Shown piece by piece: positions 42,179-52,300 of a stretch of DNA of 64,000 nucleotides. Positions within the stretch are counted from its first letter, which is position 1, and each line of letters opens with the position of its first letter. The position numbers were made by a program, and so were the translations under genes. Source of the DNA: Sphingomonadales bacterium (lineage in GTDB: Bacteria > Pseudomonadota > Alphaproteobacteria > Sphingomonadales > Sphingomonadaceae); NCBI GenBank assembly GCA_016707885.1, contig JADJGU010000008.1, positions 26,950 to 90,949 of the forward strand, written 5' to 3'. Under the pieces are notes generated by a model. That model saw only the letters and a program-made list of their open reading frames with translations, did not search any database and was not told where the DNA came from.

Positions 42179-43092
42179 CAGGCAGGGCTATCCAGCCACT
42201 GTCCAAGCAAGCGATTTACGTCTTCTGGCGCATCCTGTTGTACCCAATGCGAAATGCCCGGCAGGCGGTGGACCGTGAGATTTGGTACCCACTCTTCCAT
42301 CCCGTCGAGTAGGTGAATGTCGAGCGCCATGTCATTTTCACCCCAGATGACCAGCGTCGGCGTGTCGACCATCGCGTCACCGACTTCGCGGGCCTCGGGA
42401 TAGCGCACCAGCGCGCGGTAATAGTTGACCATTGAGTGCATAGCGCGGGGCTGCTGCGCTGCCTTGGCATAGATATCGAGGTCGTGTTGCGGGAAGCGGT
42501 CTTTGTTGGCCGCTGAGTTAAAGAACGCCCCGCGCACTGCCTTTGCATCATTGGCCAGCATCATCTTTTCTGGCAGCCACGGCAGCTGGAAAAAGAAGAT
42601 GTACCAGCTCTTCTTCCTCTGTCGCCAATATTTCAGTTCACGCTCGGCGCATTTGGGATGCGGAACGTTCATGATAACCAACCGGTCAAGCGGACGTATT
42701 TTCTGGATAGCGAAAATCCACGCGATCACCGCGCCCCAATCATGCGCGACAAGCATCACTTCGTCAGCGGGGGATTCCGCTTTGGCAAGGTCAATCAGCG
42801 TGGCGACGTCGGCTAACAGATGGTCCATGCGATAGGCAGGCACGCCTTCGGGTTTCGACGACGCCCCATAACCGCGCATATTGGGAGCCCAAACCCGCCA
42901 GCCCTGCGCAGCCAATTCGGGCATCTGGTGCCTCCACGAGAAGTTCAGTTCAGGAAATCCATGAAGCAGGATTGCAAATTTGGGCGATTGCGGGTCGCCT
43001 GCTTCTGCCAGTTCAAAGCTTTGCCCATTGGCTTCGACGAAGCGCTGGCGGATGCCTGAAGCCGCATCTGCCACCCACGAAAAATCGGTCAT
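42178..43092 (-). CDS. Alpha/beta hydrolase, epoxide-hydrolase-like
   Basis: A 304-residue hydrolase. 'AILLHGFPELNFSWRHQMP' (HGFP oxyanion motif), 'LVAHDWGAVIAWIFA' (nucleophile Asp in HDWG), 'LVIWGENDMALD' and 'LPGISHWVQQDAPEDVNRLL' (catalytic His) give an Asp-His-Asp pattern of epoxide hydrolases or dehalogenases. The start at the ATG at 43092 (MTDFSWVADA) excludes the longer upstream frame. It is translationally coupled to pnuC, an unusual pairing. Confidence 0.9.
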   Translation of the reverse strand: MTDFSWVADAASGIRQRFVEANGQSFELAEAGDPQSPKFAILLHGFPELNFSWRHQMPELAAQGWRVWAPNMRGYGASSKPEGVPAYRMDHLLADVATLIDLAKAESPADEVMLVAHDWGAVIAWIFAIQKIRPLDRLVIMNVPHPKCAERELKYWRQRKKSWYIFFFQLPWLPEKMMLANDAKAVRGAFFNSAANKDRFPQHDLDIYAKAAQQPRAMHSMVNYYRALVRYPEAREVGDAMVDTPTLVIWGENDMALDIHLLDGMEEWVPNLTVHRLPGISHWVQQDAPEDVNRLLGQWLDSPA

Positions 43093-43233
43093 TCTTATGG
43101 TTCCTCCCAGCTCACGCTCGGCATATCGGCGCGACCGCAACGCGTCCAGACGAAACGGCAACGATTTTCGCCGATTGACGTTGTTCTCGCGAAGTGCAAT
43201 TTCTTTGGTTGAGGAAGAGGAGAGGTTGCTCAG

Positions 43234-44973
43234 ATGGCTGAAAAGAAAGCAAAAGCAAAAGCAGGTGGCGGCAAGAAAAAGGGATTGGGTGCAATTCCCG
43301 AAACCGCATTTGATGCAGCTAACGATGCGACCATGGCTCTAGGGCCGTTGGCCGGCCTCGCGCGCGAAGATTTTGCGGGTGCCATCGGTGTTATGCTTCG
43401 GCAGACCGCAGCCAATCCGAACAGCGCTTTCAAGGCTATGTCGGGCCTGACCGAAGATGCGGTCAAGATCATGACCGGCAAATCCGATCTGGCACCAGAC
43501 CCCAAAGACAAGCGCTTCATGGATCCGGCCTGGACCTTCAATCCCTTCTTCAAAGCCGGTGCGCAATATTATCTGGCGGTGCAAAAGGGCATCAAGGGTT
43601 GGATCGAGGATCTGGAGCTTGATGCGCTCGAGCGTGATCGCGCCAATTTCGTCAGCCAGATGGTCATTGATGCGCTTGCACCGACCAATAGCTTGATCGG
43701 GAACCCGACCGCGCAGAAGCGGCTTGTGGACTCCGGCGGTCTGAGCCTGATCAAGGGGCTGCAAAATGCCTATAATGACATAGTTCACAATGATGGCATG
43801 GTCAGCCAGGTCAACAAAAAGCCGTTCAAGCTGGGCGAGAATATCGCGACCACCCCTGGCAAAGTCGTCTACCGAGACGAGATGTTCGAGCTGATCCAGT
43901 ACACGCCCGTGACCGAGGAAGTGTACGCGATCCCGCAACTCACCATCCCGCCGCAGATCAACAAAATGTACATCAACGATCTGTCGCCGGAAAAGAGCAT
44001 CATCAAATGGCAGGTCGAGCATGGTTTCCAGACCTTTGTGATCAGCTGGCGGAACCCAACGCACGATCAGGGCGTCTGGGGAATGGGCGATTATATCGAG
44101 GCATGCCGCAAGGCCGTTGATGTGGTTTGCGAAATTACCGGCAGCGAAAAGGTCAACGTCTCAGGTGGCTGCTCGGGCGGCCAAACCATGTCGGTGCTGT
44201 GCTCGCGTATGGCGGCAGATGGCGACGACCGGATTAATGCAATCACCATGATGGTCTGCGTGCTTGAGCCAAAGCCGGGTGATACCGAGGCCAGCTCGCT
44301 TGTCAGTCACAACGGCATCAGCCTCGCAAAACAGCGTGCGGCCAAGAAAGGCGTGATCGAAGGCAGCAGCCTGGCACGTGGCTTTGCGTGGCTGCGGCCC
44401 AATGACCTGATCTGGAACTATGTCATCAACAACTATCTGCTCGGTGATGATCCACCAGCATTTGATATCCTTTTCTGGAACGCAGATGCGACCAATTTGT
44501 CGGCGAGCCTGCTGGGTGATTTCCTCGAACTGTTTGAGGCCAATGCCTATGCTGCCCCCGGCACCTTTAATATCGCAGGCCATACGCTCGATCTGACCAA
44601 GGTGAAGGGCGATATGTTCATTCTGGGCGGCACCACCGACCATATTACCCCGTGGCAGGCCTGCTATCGTTCGACGCAGTTATTCGGCGCGAAGAATGTC
44701 GAATTTGTGCTGAGCCAAGCGGGCCATATGCAGGCGATCCTCAATCCTCCGGGAAACCCCAAGGCCAAATATTGGCGGAATACCAAGGGTAATCCACCTG
44801 CGGATGTAAAGCAATGGATGAAGGGGGCCGAAGAAAATTCCGGTAGCTGGTGGCCGTTCTGGACAGAATGGCTTGCTGAGCGCTCGGGCAAGAAGGTGAA
44901 GGCACCAAATGGTTGCGGCAGCAAAGCGCATCCGCCCATGGAAAATGCACCGGGTCTTTACGTCCTCGATTGA
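43234..44973 (+). CDS. phaC: Class I poly(3-hydroxyalkanoate) synthase
   Basis: A 579-residue PHA synthase. The lipase-like box 'VNVSGGCSGGQTMS' places the catalytic Cys at residue 313. 'FVISWRNPTHDQGVWGMGDYIEACRKAVDVV', 'PNDLIWNYVINNYLLG', 'LFWNADATNLSASL' and 'GTTDHITPWQACYRS' (Asp) plus 'LSQAGHMQAILNPPGNPKAKYW' (His) complete the triad. It polymerises hydroxyacyl-CoA into storage granules. A strong AGGAAGAGGAGAGG sequence precedes the start. The depolymerase follows 81 bases later. Confidence 0.95.
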   Translation: MAEKKAKAKAGGGKKKGLGAIPETAFDAANDATMALGPLAGLAREDFAGAIGVMLRQTAANPNSAFKAMSGLTEDAVKIMTGKSDLAPDPKDKRFMDPAWTFNPFFKAGAQYYLAVQKGIKGWIEDLELDALERDRANFVSQMVIDALAPTNSLIGNPTAQKRLVDSGGLSLIKGLQNAYNDIVHNDGMVSQVNKKPFKLGENIATTPGKVVYRDEMFELIQYTPVTEEVYAIPQLTIPPQINKMYINDLSPEKSIIKWQVEHGFQTFVISWRNPTHDQGVWGMGDYIEACRKAVDVVCEITGSEKVNVSGGCSGGQTMSVLCSRMAADGDDRINAITMMVCVLEPKPGDTEASSLVSHNGISLAKQRAAKKGVIEGSSLARGFAWLRPNDLIWNYVINNYLLGDDPPAFDILFWNADATNLSASLLGDFLELFEANAYAAPGTFNIAGHTLDLTKVKGDMFILGGTTDHITPWQACYRSTQLFGAKNVEFVLSQAGHMQAILNPPGNPKAKYWRNTKGNPPADVKQWMKGAEENSGSWWPFWTEWLAERSGKKVKAPNGCGSKAHPPMENAPGLYVLD

Positions 44974-45054
44974 CGCTTGCGTAAAGCGCGTCGCAGGCTA
45001 TGCTGCGACGCAACAAAAGACGCCCGCAGCGGCCCGGGCAGCAGGGGAACAAAC

Positions 45055-45888
45055 ATGACCAAAACACGCGAGCCGCGTTTCAGCATGGAGCAAGTCGACG
45101 GGCGAAATCTGCGCGTCGCGCACTGGAAGGCTGAGAGCAAAACCGACAAGCTGCCGTTGCTGTTTTTCAACGGCATAGGTGCGAATATCGAGGCGATGGC
45201 GCCGTTGGCGCATATGCTGCCCGATCGTGATTTCCTGACCTTTGATATGCCAGGCGTCGGTGGCTCGCCAGAGCCGATGGTGCCCTATAATGCGTGGATG
45301 ATGGGGCGGATTTCGGAGCAACTGCTCGACCGGTACGACATGGCGCAGGTCGATGTCATGGGCGTTAGCTGGGGCGGGGCGATGGCGCAGCAGTTCACTT
45401 TGCAGAACGGCCCGCGCGTCAACCGCCTGATCCTAGCGGCGACCACGGCAGGTATGCTGATGGTCCCAGGTAACCCCAAGGCGTTGATCAAAATGGCCGA
45501 TCCACGTCGCTATATCGATCCCGATTTCATGCGCAAGCATTTCAATACCTTATACGGCGGAACAGATGATGGCTCTGAAGGCCATATTGGCCGTATCAAG
45601 CCGCCGTCAAAGACCGGCTATTTCTATCAGTTGTTGGCGATGCTTGGCTGGACCAGTGCACCCTTCCTGCCTTTCATGAAGCATGATACGTTGATCATGA
45701 TGGGTGGCGATGATCAGATTGTACCCGTCGCTAATGGCCATTTCCTGAAAATGCTGATCCCAAATAGCGAACTGTTCATCATCGATGATGGCGGACATCT
45801 GTTCATGCTCAGCCATGTTGAGGAAAGTATCACCGCGATGCGCGAATTCCTTGATCGGCCCAAGGTAGCGAAAAAACAGGCGGCTTAA
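45055..45888 (+). CDS. phaZ: Intracellular poly(3-hydroxyalkanoate) depolymerase
   Basis: A 277-residue hydrolase closely matching Pseudomonas PhaZ: 'LLFFNGIGANIEAMAPL', 'TFDMPGVGGSPEP', 'DVMGVSWGGAMAQQF' (nucleophile Ser in SWGG), 'LAATTAGMLMVPGNPKALIKMADPRRYI' and 'LFIIDDGGHLFMLSHVEE' (His). It releases hydroxyalkanoate from granules. The ATG at 45055 follows the CAGGGGAAC element. It is 81 bases after phaC and may share its transcript. Its end overlaps the convergent methyltransferase by 4 bases. Confidence 0.9.
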   Translation: MTKTREPRFSMEQVDGRNLRVAHWKAESKTDKLPLLFFNGIGANIEAMAPLAHMLPDRDFLTFDMPGVGGSPEPMVPYNAWMMGRISEQLLDRYDMAQVDVMGVSWGGAMAQQFTLQNGPRVNRLILAATTAGMLMVPGNPKALIKMADPRRYIDPDFMRKHFNTLYGGTDDGSEGHIGRIKPPSKTGYFYQLLAMLGWTSAPFLPFMKHDTLIMMGGDDQIVPVANGHFLKMLIPNSELFIIDDGGHLFMLSHVEESITAMREFLDRPKVAKKQAA

Positions 45889-46622
45889 CTGCGCTTCGCA
45901 GTTTCCTTGCAGGTCTTGATTGCAGCCGGGGCAGGGGCTTTGCCCTTGCGTTCAAAGCGGGCGAAATAGGCGCCGACTTCGGGCCGTTCGGCAAATTCGA
46001 CCAAGCGGTAGCCGACAGCGTCAAACTCGCAAAACAGCAGTTTTGGCGGAATGCCGTGCTGCTTGGTCGCGCGGTCCCGGTCAACAACGATAACCTGCCC
46101 ACCGGATTTTAACGCGCTACGCAGACGCCAGATGAAGGCATAAGGTTCGGTCACCTCATGGTACATGTGCACCATGAAGATGCGGTCGAAACTGTTCGCG
46201 GGGAGGCGTGGATCGTCGATGCCACCTTCCTTGATCGCGACATTGTCCAGCCGCTCGCGTGAGATGCGTTCGCCGAGCCGGTCGAGTGCACCGCGATTGA
46301 TGTCCTGCGCCAGAACACGGCCTTTTACGCCGACGCGTTCAGCCAAGCGCACAGTATAATAGCCTTCGCCAGCACCTATATCGGCGACCGTCATTCCCGG
46401 TTCGATGGCAGCCCAGTTCATCAATTTTGTCGCTTCACCCGCCTCGTCGCGTGCGGCTTCGGTAGAAAATTCTGTGTCACCGGTCTGCGATACGGCCCGA
46501 TCAGCTTGGGGAAATTGCTTCGAAGTTTCCGGGCGGTCGTCTTGTTTTTCAACCTCTTTGCACGCCGGCATTGTCAGCAACAGCGCGGTCGCCGCCAACA
46601 GGTTTGGAAACTTTACACTCAT
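45885..46622 (-). CDS. Lipoprotein-signal SAM-dependent methyltransferase
   Basis: A 245-residue class I methyltransferase with an N-terminal lipoprotein-like signal ('LLTMPACKEV', Cys about residue 21). The SAM fold is clear: 'GMTVADIGAGEGYYTVRLAERVG' (motif I), 'VLAQDINRGAL' (acidic loop), 'FDRIFMVHMYHEVTEPYAFIWRLRSALKSGGQVIVVD'. Most bacterial methyltransferases are cytoplasmic, so a periplasmic membrane-anchored one is unusual. The substrate is unknown. It is convergent with phaZ. Confidence 0.8.
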   Translation of the reverse strand: MSVKFPNLLAATALLLTMPACKEVEKQDDRPETSKQFPQADRAVSQTGDTEFSTEAARDEAGEATKLMNWAAIEPGMTVADIGAGEGYYTVRLAERVGVKGRVLAQDINRGALDRLGERISRERLDNVAIKEGGIDDPRLPANSFDRIFMVHMYHEVTEPYAFIWRLRSALKSGGQVIVVDRDRATKQHGIPPKLLFCEFDAVGYRLVEFAERPEVGAYFARFERKGKAPAPAAIKTCKETAKRS

Positions 46623-46767
46623 ATCCCCAGCATTAGGCGGATAAGAAGCGGGGGAAAAGCGCTTTCCGCTGCATTCGACTGATTGCATTTACATTTTCGC
46701 TGCTTATGCTTCTTATTCGGAGAAGAGGCTGACCTTAAGGTTGGCGGGCAAGTGAAGGAGGGAGCGC

Positions 46768-48075
46768 TTGCGTCACATCGCAATCATCGGGTCAGGCCCC
46801 GCAGGTTATTACACCGCCGAAGCCGCGCAGAAACAATTTGGCGATGATGTGCGCGTTGATGTCATCGACAGGCTGCCTGTGCCTTACGGACTTATCCGTT
46901 TCGGCGTCGCCCCCGATCATCAGTCAATCAAGGCGGTTTCGCGGCGTTATGAAGGTGTGGCGCTGTCCGAAAATGTGCGCTTCGTCGGCAATGTCATGGT
47001 CGGCGAGGATATCTCGATAGACGAGCTTCTCGGCATGTATGACGCGGTTATTCTCGCAACCGGAGCGCCCAATGATCGTGACCTTGGCATTCCAGGGTCC
47101 GACTTGCCCGGCGTCTTTGGCAGTGCGGCATTTGTCGGATGGTATAATGGCCACCCGGATTTCGCCGATCTTGAGCCTCCGCTTGAGGGCAAGCATGTAG
47201 CGATTGTCGGGAATGGCAATGTTGCGCTCGATGTCGCACGTATCCTCTCCAAAACCCGCGTCGAACTCGGCGGTTCGGATATAGTCAGCCATGCGCTCGA
47301 TATGCTCGAAACCGCGAATACTGAAGAAGTGACAATCCTCGGTCGTCGTGGGCCGCATCAGATTGCGATGACGCCCAAGGAATTGGGGGAGCTGGGGCAT
47401 CTCGAACGCGCCTGTCCCTATGTTGCCCGCGCTGACCTTCCCGACGAAGGGGAAGACATACTCCTCGAACCCGGCATGCGCAAATCGGTCACCTGCCTGC
47501 GTGAATTTGCCGCTATTCCTGAGAGCTACAGGGCGACGAAGCCGATATCCATTGAGTTCGATTTCTTTGCAGCGCCTATCGCCATTGAGGGCGACGGAAA
47601 GGTAGAGAGGATCATTGTCGAACGCACCGAACTGGATAGCGACTTGCGCAGCCGGGGAACTGGCGAGACTTACGCTATCGATTGCTCGATGGTTGTCGCC
47701 TGTATTGGCTATCAGACGCCCTCTATCGAAGGCGTGCCTTATGAACATGGTCGTGGCCGCTTTGCCAATGTCGAGGGCCGCATCCTTCCGGGGCTGTACT
47801 GCGTTGGCTGGGCGCGGCGCGGGCCTTCAGGAACAATCGGTACCAACCGTCCCGATGGTTATATGATCATCGAAGCTGTTGCCGACGACATCGCAGACGG
47901 AGCAGGAAAGCAGGGGCGTGCGGCACTCGATGCGCTGCTCGAACAACGCGGCGTTCAAATCGTCAAGTTTTCAGACTGGAAGAAGATTGAGGAAGCGGAA
48001 ATTGCACGCGCAAGAGAAGGAGCTCCGCGCGAGAAGTTCGTGCGCATCGAGGATATGATCAAAGCTGCGAATTGA
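46768..48075 (+). CDS. Ferredoxin/adrenodoxin-NADP reductase-like flavoprotein
   Basis: A 435-residue FAD/NADP enzyme of the adrenodoxin-reductase (FprA) group. It begins at a TTG, supported by GAAGGAGGGA eight bases upstream. 'IAIIGSGPAGYYTAEAAQK' is the FAD fold, 'LPVPYGLIRFGVAPDHQSIK' is the group signature, 'VAIVGNGNVALDVARIL' the NADP fold, and 'VGWARRGPSGTIGTNRPDG' the C-terminal FAD contact. It would reduce a ferredoxin for a P450 or other oxygenase; none is in this window. Confidence 0.92.
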   Translation: MRHIAIIGSGPAGYYTAEAAQKQFGDDVRVDVIDRLPVPYGLIRFGVAPDHQSIKAVSRRYEGVALSENVRFVGNVMVGEDISIDELLGMYDAVILATGAPNDRDLGIPGSDLPGVFGSAAFVGWYNGHPDFADLEPPLEGKHVAIVGNGNVALDVARILSKTRVELGGSDIVSHALDMLETANTEEVTILGRRGPHQIAMTPKELGELGHLERACPYVARADLPDEGEDILLEPGMRKSVTCLREFAAIPESYRATKPISIEFDFFAAPIAIEGDGKVERIIVERTELDSDLRSRGTGETYAIDCSMVVACIGYQTPSIEGVPYEHGRGRFANVEGRILPGLYCVGWARRGPSGTIGTNRPDGYMIIEAVADDIADGAGKQGRAALDALLEQRGVQIVKFSDWKKIEEAEIARAREGAPREKFVRIEDMIKAAN

Positions 48076-48079
48076 GTGG

Positions 48080-49363
48080 CTATATAACCAGCGAAATGGC
48101 GTGAATGACCAGACCGGCAATGCCGCCGACTAATGTCCCATTGATGCGGATGAATTGAAGGTCACTGCCCACCGCATTTTCCACGCGATCCGTGATGGTA
48201 GAGCTGTTCCAACCGCCGATTGTGTCGGATACCAGACTGACGATATTGTCGCCGTAACTTTCGGTTGTTCCCACAATGGCGCGTCGGGCAAAACGGTTGA
48301 TCTGCCGCTTCAGCCGCTCATCGTCCTGCAAGGTCGCACCCAGCTTGGTCAGTGCTTCTCCAAAACTACCGGCCAGTGCAGCATCAGGATTGCGAGCTGC
48401 TTTCAGCAATGCATCACGTCCCTGGCCCCACAACCCGTCAATCCATTTTGCAAAAGCAGGGTTCTTGAGCAGTTCTTGCTTCCAGTGATTGACCTTCGCC
48501 TGCAATTCCTTGTCATGGCGCAGATTGTACGCCAGCTTTTCCAGCCCTTCTTCACCCTTTTCACGCAGGGGATGGTCTGGGTCTTCGGCCATGTCGCCAA
48601 GTAGCTTTTCTAGACCGGTCACAATCGCATTGGCCAGTCGGTCATCAAGCCCGGTCCAGCGCATGATGGTGCCCGCGCGTTCTTCAACCATCGCACGGAT
48701 GATATGTTCATTGGCTTCCAGCGTCTTGGCGGCCCAGGCGATGATGCCATCAAGCACGGGTAAATGTCGCCGCTCTTTAATCATCGCGGCAAGCAACTGT
48801 CCTAGCAGTGGTGCAATATCGAGCTTTTCGAGCTGAGTGCGCACCGCACCCTTGGCAATGCCGCCTAGTCTCTCGTCATCGAGCGATTCGACAATGTCGC
48901 CGAGCAGCCGAGAGGCCCCCATCCGCATCCGGCCTTCGCCGGACCCCGGCGTTGTCAGGAATCGCCCCATCGCGCCTGCGACATCCATCGTCTGTACTTT
49001 GCGTGCAACTATGCCGGTGCGTAGAAAGTTGGTGCGCAGGAAACCCGCCAACGTTCTGCCGAGGCGTTCCTTGTTGTTCGGGATGATCGCCGTGTGCGGG
49101 ATGGGAATGCCGAGCGGATGACGAAACAGGGCCGTAACCGCGAACCAGTCCGCCAGACCACCCACCATGCCAGCTTCGGCAAAGGCAGTTAAAAAGCCCC
49201 AGTGTGGATGCACACTGCGCTCGAGATGGATGCCAGCGACAAACAGCAGCGCCATCAGGATCAGCAACGCCGTGGCGATACGACGCATCTTGCGCAGTTC
49301 GTCATCGCGCCACGTATAGCGCTCGCGTTCTGCCTGATTGAGCTGGCTGACCGATTTTACCAT
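48080..49363 (-). CDS. DUF445 family membrane protein
   Basis: A 427-residue protein with a membrane helix near the N-terminus (about 30-50) and one near the C-terminus (410-427). Between them lies a long helical region with 'GMVGGLADWFAVTALFRHPLGIPIPHTAIIPNNKERLGRTLAGFLRTNFL', the DUF445 signature. Function is unknown. It is convergent with the flavoprotein gene (4-base gap). Confidence 0.85.
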   Translation of the reverse strand: MVKSVSQLNQAERERYTWRDDELRKMRRIATALLILMALLFVAGIHLERSVHPHWGFLTAFAEAGMVGGLADWFAVTALFRHPLGIPIPHTAIIPNNKERLGRTLAGFLRTNFLRTGIVARKVQTMDVAGAMGRFLTTPGSGEGRMRMGASRLLGDIVESLDDERLGGIAKGAVRTQLEKLDIAPLLGQLLAAMIKERRHLPVLDGIIAWAAKTLEANEHIIRAMVEERAGTIMRWTGLDDRLANAIVTGLEKLLGDMAEDPDHPLREKGEEGLEKLAYNLRHDKELQAKVNHWKQELLKNPAFAKWIDGLWGQGRDALLKAARNPDAALAGSFGEALTKLGATLQDDERLKRQINRFARRAIVGTTESYGDNIVSLVSDTIGGWNSSTITDRVENAVGSDLQFIRINGTLVGGIAGLVIHAISLVI

Positions 49364-49397
49364 TCAAGCAACCGCTTAGCGCGCCATGACGGTAAAG

Positions 49398-52300
49398 TCA
49401 CTCCGCAGGCTGCAATCCCGTTGCGATGCCTGTCGATGGCCCACCTGATTTCGAACGACTTTCTGGATCGTCGGCATCGTCGCCGGGCTTGAACGTCAGC
49501 AGACGATCGCGCAGCCAAGGCCCGGCACGCTTCTCCAATCCGTCAGCAAGACTGAACCCGGCCGGGACGATAAGCAGCGTCAACAGTGTCGAAACGATCA
49601 GCCCGCCAATCACCACGGTTCCCATCGGCGCGCGCCATTGCCCGTCACCGCCGAGTGATAAGGCTGTCGGGATCATACCTGCCGTCATGGCAACGGTCGT
49701 CATCACGATTGGCTGTGCACGCTTGTGGCCAGCTTCCATGATGGCCTGGAACTTGGGTACACCACGTTCCATTTCTTCGATGGCAAAGTCGATGAGCAGA
49801 ATCGAGTTTTTGGCAACAATACCAAAAAGCATGAGTACGCCAATGAACACAGGCATAGAGATCGGCTGACCGACGATGGCGAGCGCAAGCATCCCGCCAA
49901 GCGGCGCCAGAAGTAGCGAGCCCATATTGACCAACGGCGACATGAAGCGCCGATAGAGCAGTACAAGCACTGCAAACACCAGCAGTGTCCCTGAAATCAG
50001 CGCAATACCAAAGTCGCGCTGCATTTCCTGCTCCCATTCCTGGCTGCCAAAGGGCGCGCGTGACACGCCCGTGGGCAGGTTCTTCATCACAGGAAGGTTG
50101 TTGATCTTGGCGTCTGCATCGGATGAGACAATTCCCGGCGCAAAATCGGCGCCGACAAAGATTCGGAAATTCTGGTTCCGACGTTGAATGGTGGTAGGGC
50201 CTGCACCAAAGGTGATTTCCGCGACGCGTTCCAACGGAACCGAACCGCCATTTGCAGTTGGAACCGGCAAGTTGCGGATGTTTGCCATATTCTGACGCGA
50301 TTCTTTGGCCAGCATGACGCGAATGGGGATTTGACGATCAGACAGCGAGAATTTGGCGCTGTTCTGATCGATATCGCCCAAAGTCGCGATGCGTATGGCC
50401 TGGCTGAGCGCGACGGTAGTGACACCCAATTGCGACGCAAGGTCGAGCCGTGGCGTGATAATCAACTCGGGACGCTGTAGATCGGCGGCGATGCGCGGCG
50501 CACGCAGTTCCTTGAGCGACTTCATCTCTTCGACAAGACGTTGAGCTGTCTTGTCGAGCTGCACCGGGTCTGAACCCGACAGCATGACCGAAACATCGCG
50601 TCCGGAGCCACCGCCGCCAGGGCCGAATGTCAGGAAGGACACGCGTGCGTCAGCAATTTTCGATAAGACCGGAGTGAGCGCTTCTTCGAATTCCTGGCTT
50701 GTGCGATCTCGTTCTTCGTGGAGTGTAATGAAGATATTTCCGCTGCCTTCACCCACGCGCTGCAATGCGGTTTTTACCTCAGGCTCCTTGTTTATGATGG
50801 CAACAACTTCATCCGAAACCTCTTTGGTCCGTTCCAGCGTAGTACCGGGCACCATTTCAATGCGTATGCGGGTGAAATCCTGATTTCCATCGGGAAAAAA
50901 TTGCTTGGGTAGGACAATCATCAGAACAATGGTGAGTGCTAACGCAAGGACTCCGATGCCCATCATCCAGCGACGATGGCCCAGCGACCAGCGCAGGATT
51001 TTCATATAACGGTCCATCAGAGGACCTTCACCATGCTCAGCAATCCCGCCAGATTTCAGGAAATAGGCGGCGATCATCGGGGTGATCATACGCGCGACGG
51101 CAAGGCTCATGAGCACCGACGCAACAACCGTCAGGCCGAAATTCTTGAAAAACTGTCCTGCTACGCCCGGCATCAAGCCCACAGGAAGGAACACGGCAAC
51201 GATTGAAAAGGTCGTGGCAACAACCGCAAGGCCGATTTCGTCGGCGGCGTCAATGGATGCCTGATAGGCGGATTTGCCCATTCGCATGTGTCGAACGATA
51301 TTTTCAATTTCCACAATAGCATCGTCGACCAACACGCCCGCGACGAGGCCCAGAGCCAATAGCGACATGGTGTTCAAGGTGAACCCCATCAGGTCAAGGA
51401 ACCAGAATGTGGGAATGGCGCTCAACGGAATGGCAATTGCCGAAATGATGGTTGCGCGCCAATCGCGCAGGAACAGGAATACTACGACGATCGCGAGCAA
51501 TGCGCCTTCGATCATCGCAGCCATCGAGCTTTTATATTGGGCCTTGGTATAGGCGACGCTGTTGAACAGCGGCGTAAATTTTATGCCCGGATTTTCCTTG
51601 GCAATTTTCTCCATTTCAATGGTGGCATTGTCGAACACAGTAACGTCGGAAGCACCCTTGGCACGCGACATGCCGAAAGTGACCACTTGGCGCCCGCTTT
51701 CGAAGGCCATGGAGCGCTGCTCGCTGTAGCCATCTGTTACCTCTGCAACATCTGCAAGCTTCACCGACCGTCCGCCACCAAGGCTGATGTTTCGCTGGCT
51801 AAGTTCATAGGCGTTGGCGGCATTGCCAAGTATACGGACCGACTGGCGCGATCCGGCAATTTCCGATTGCCCGCCTGCGGCGTTCAGATTCTGTTGCCGC
51901 AAAACCGAGTTGATCTGGCTTGCGGTGACACCAAGCGACTGCATTTTGGCCGGATCAAGAATGACGCGGATTTCGCGATTGACGCCGCCATTGCGGCTAA
52001 CCGATGCCATGCCTTCAACCGCCAGTAGGCGCCGTGAAACGGTGTCATCAACAAACCAGCTCAGCTGTTCGAGCGTCATGTCCGAAGCTTCAACCGCAAA
52101 ATAGGCAATCGGATCGCTTGATGTGGCAACCTTGAAAACCTGGGGCTCCAAAATGCCATCGGGCAGGTCGCCTCGGATTTGGTCAACGGCGTTTTTGACT
52201 TCACTGACAGCTGCGTTGATATCGTCGCCAATTTCAAACTCGGCACTGACCGAGGTATTGCCTTCGGAGGCCGACGCATCGATGTTGCGCACGCCTTGCA

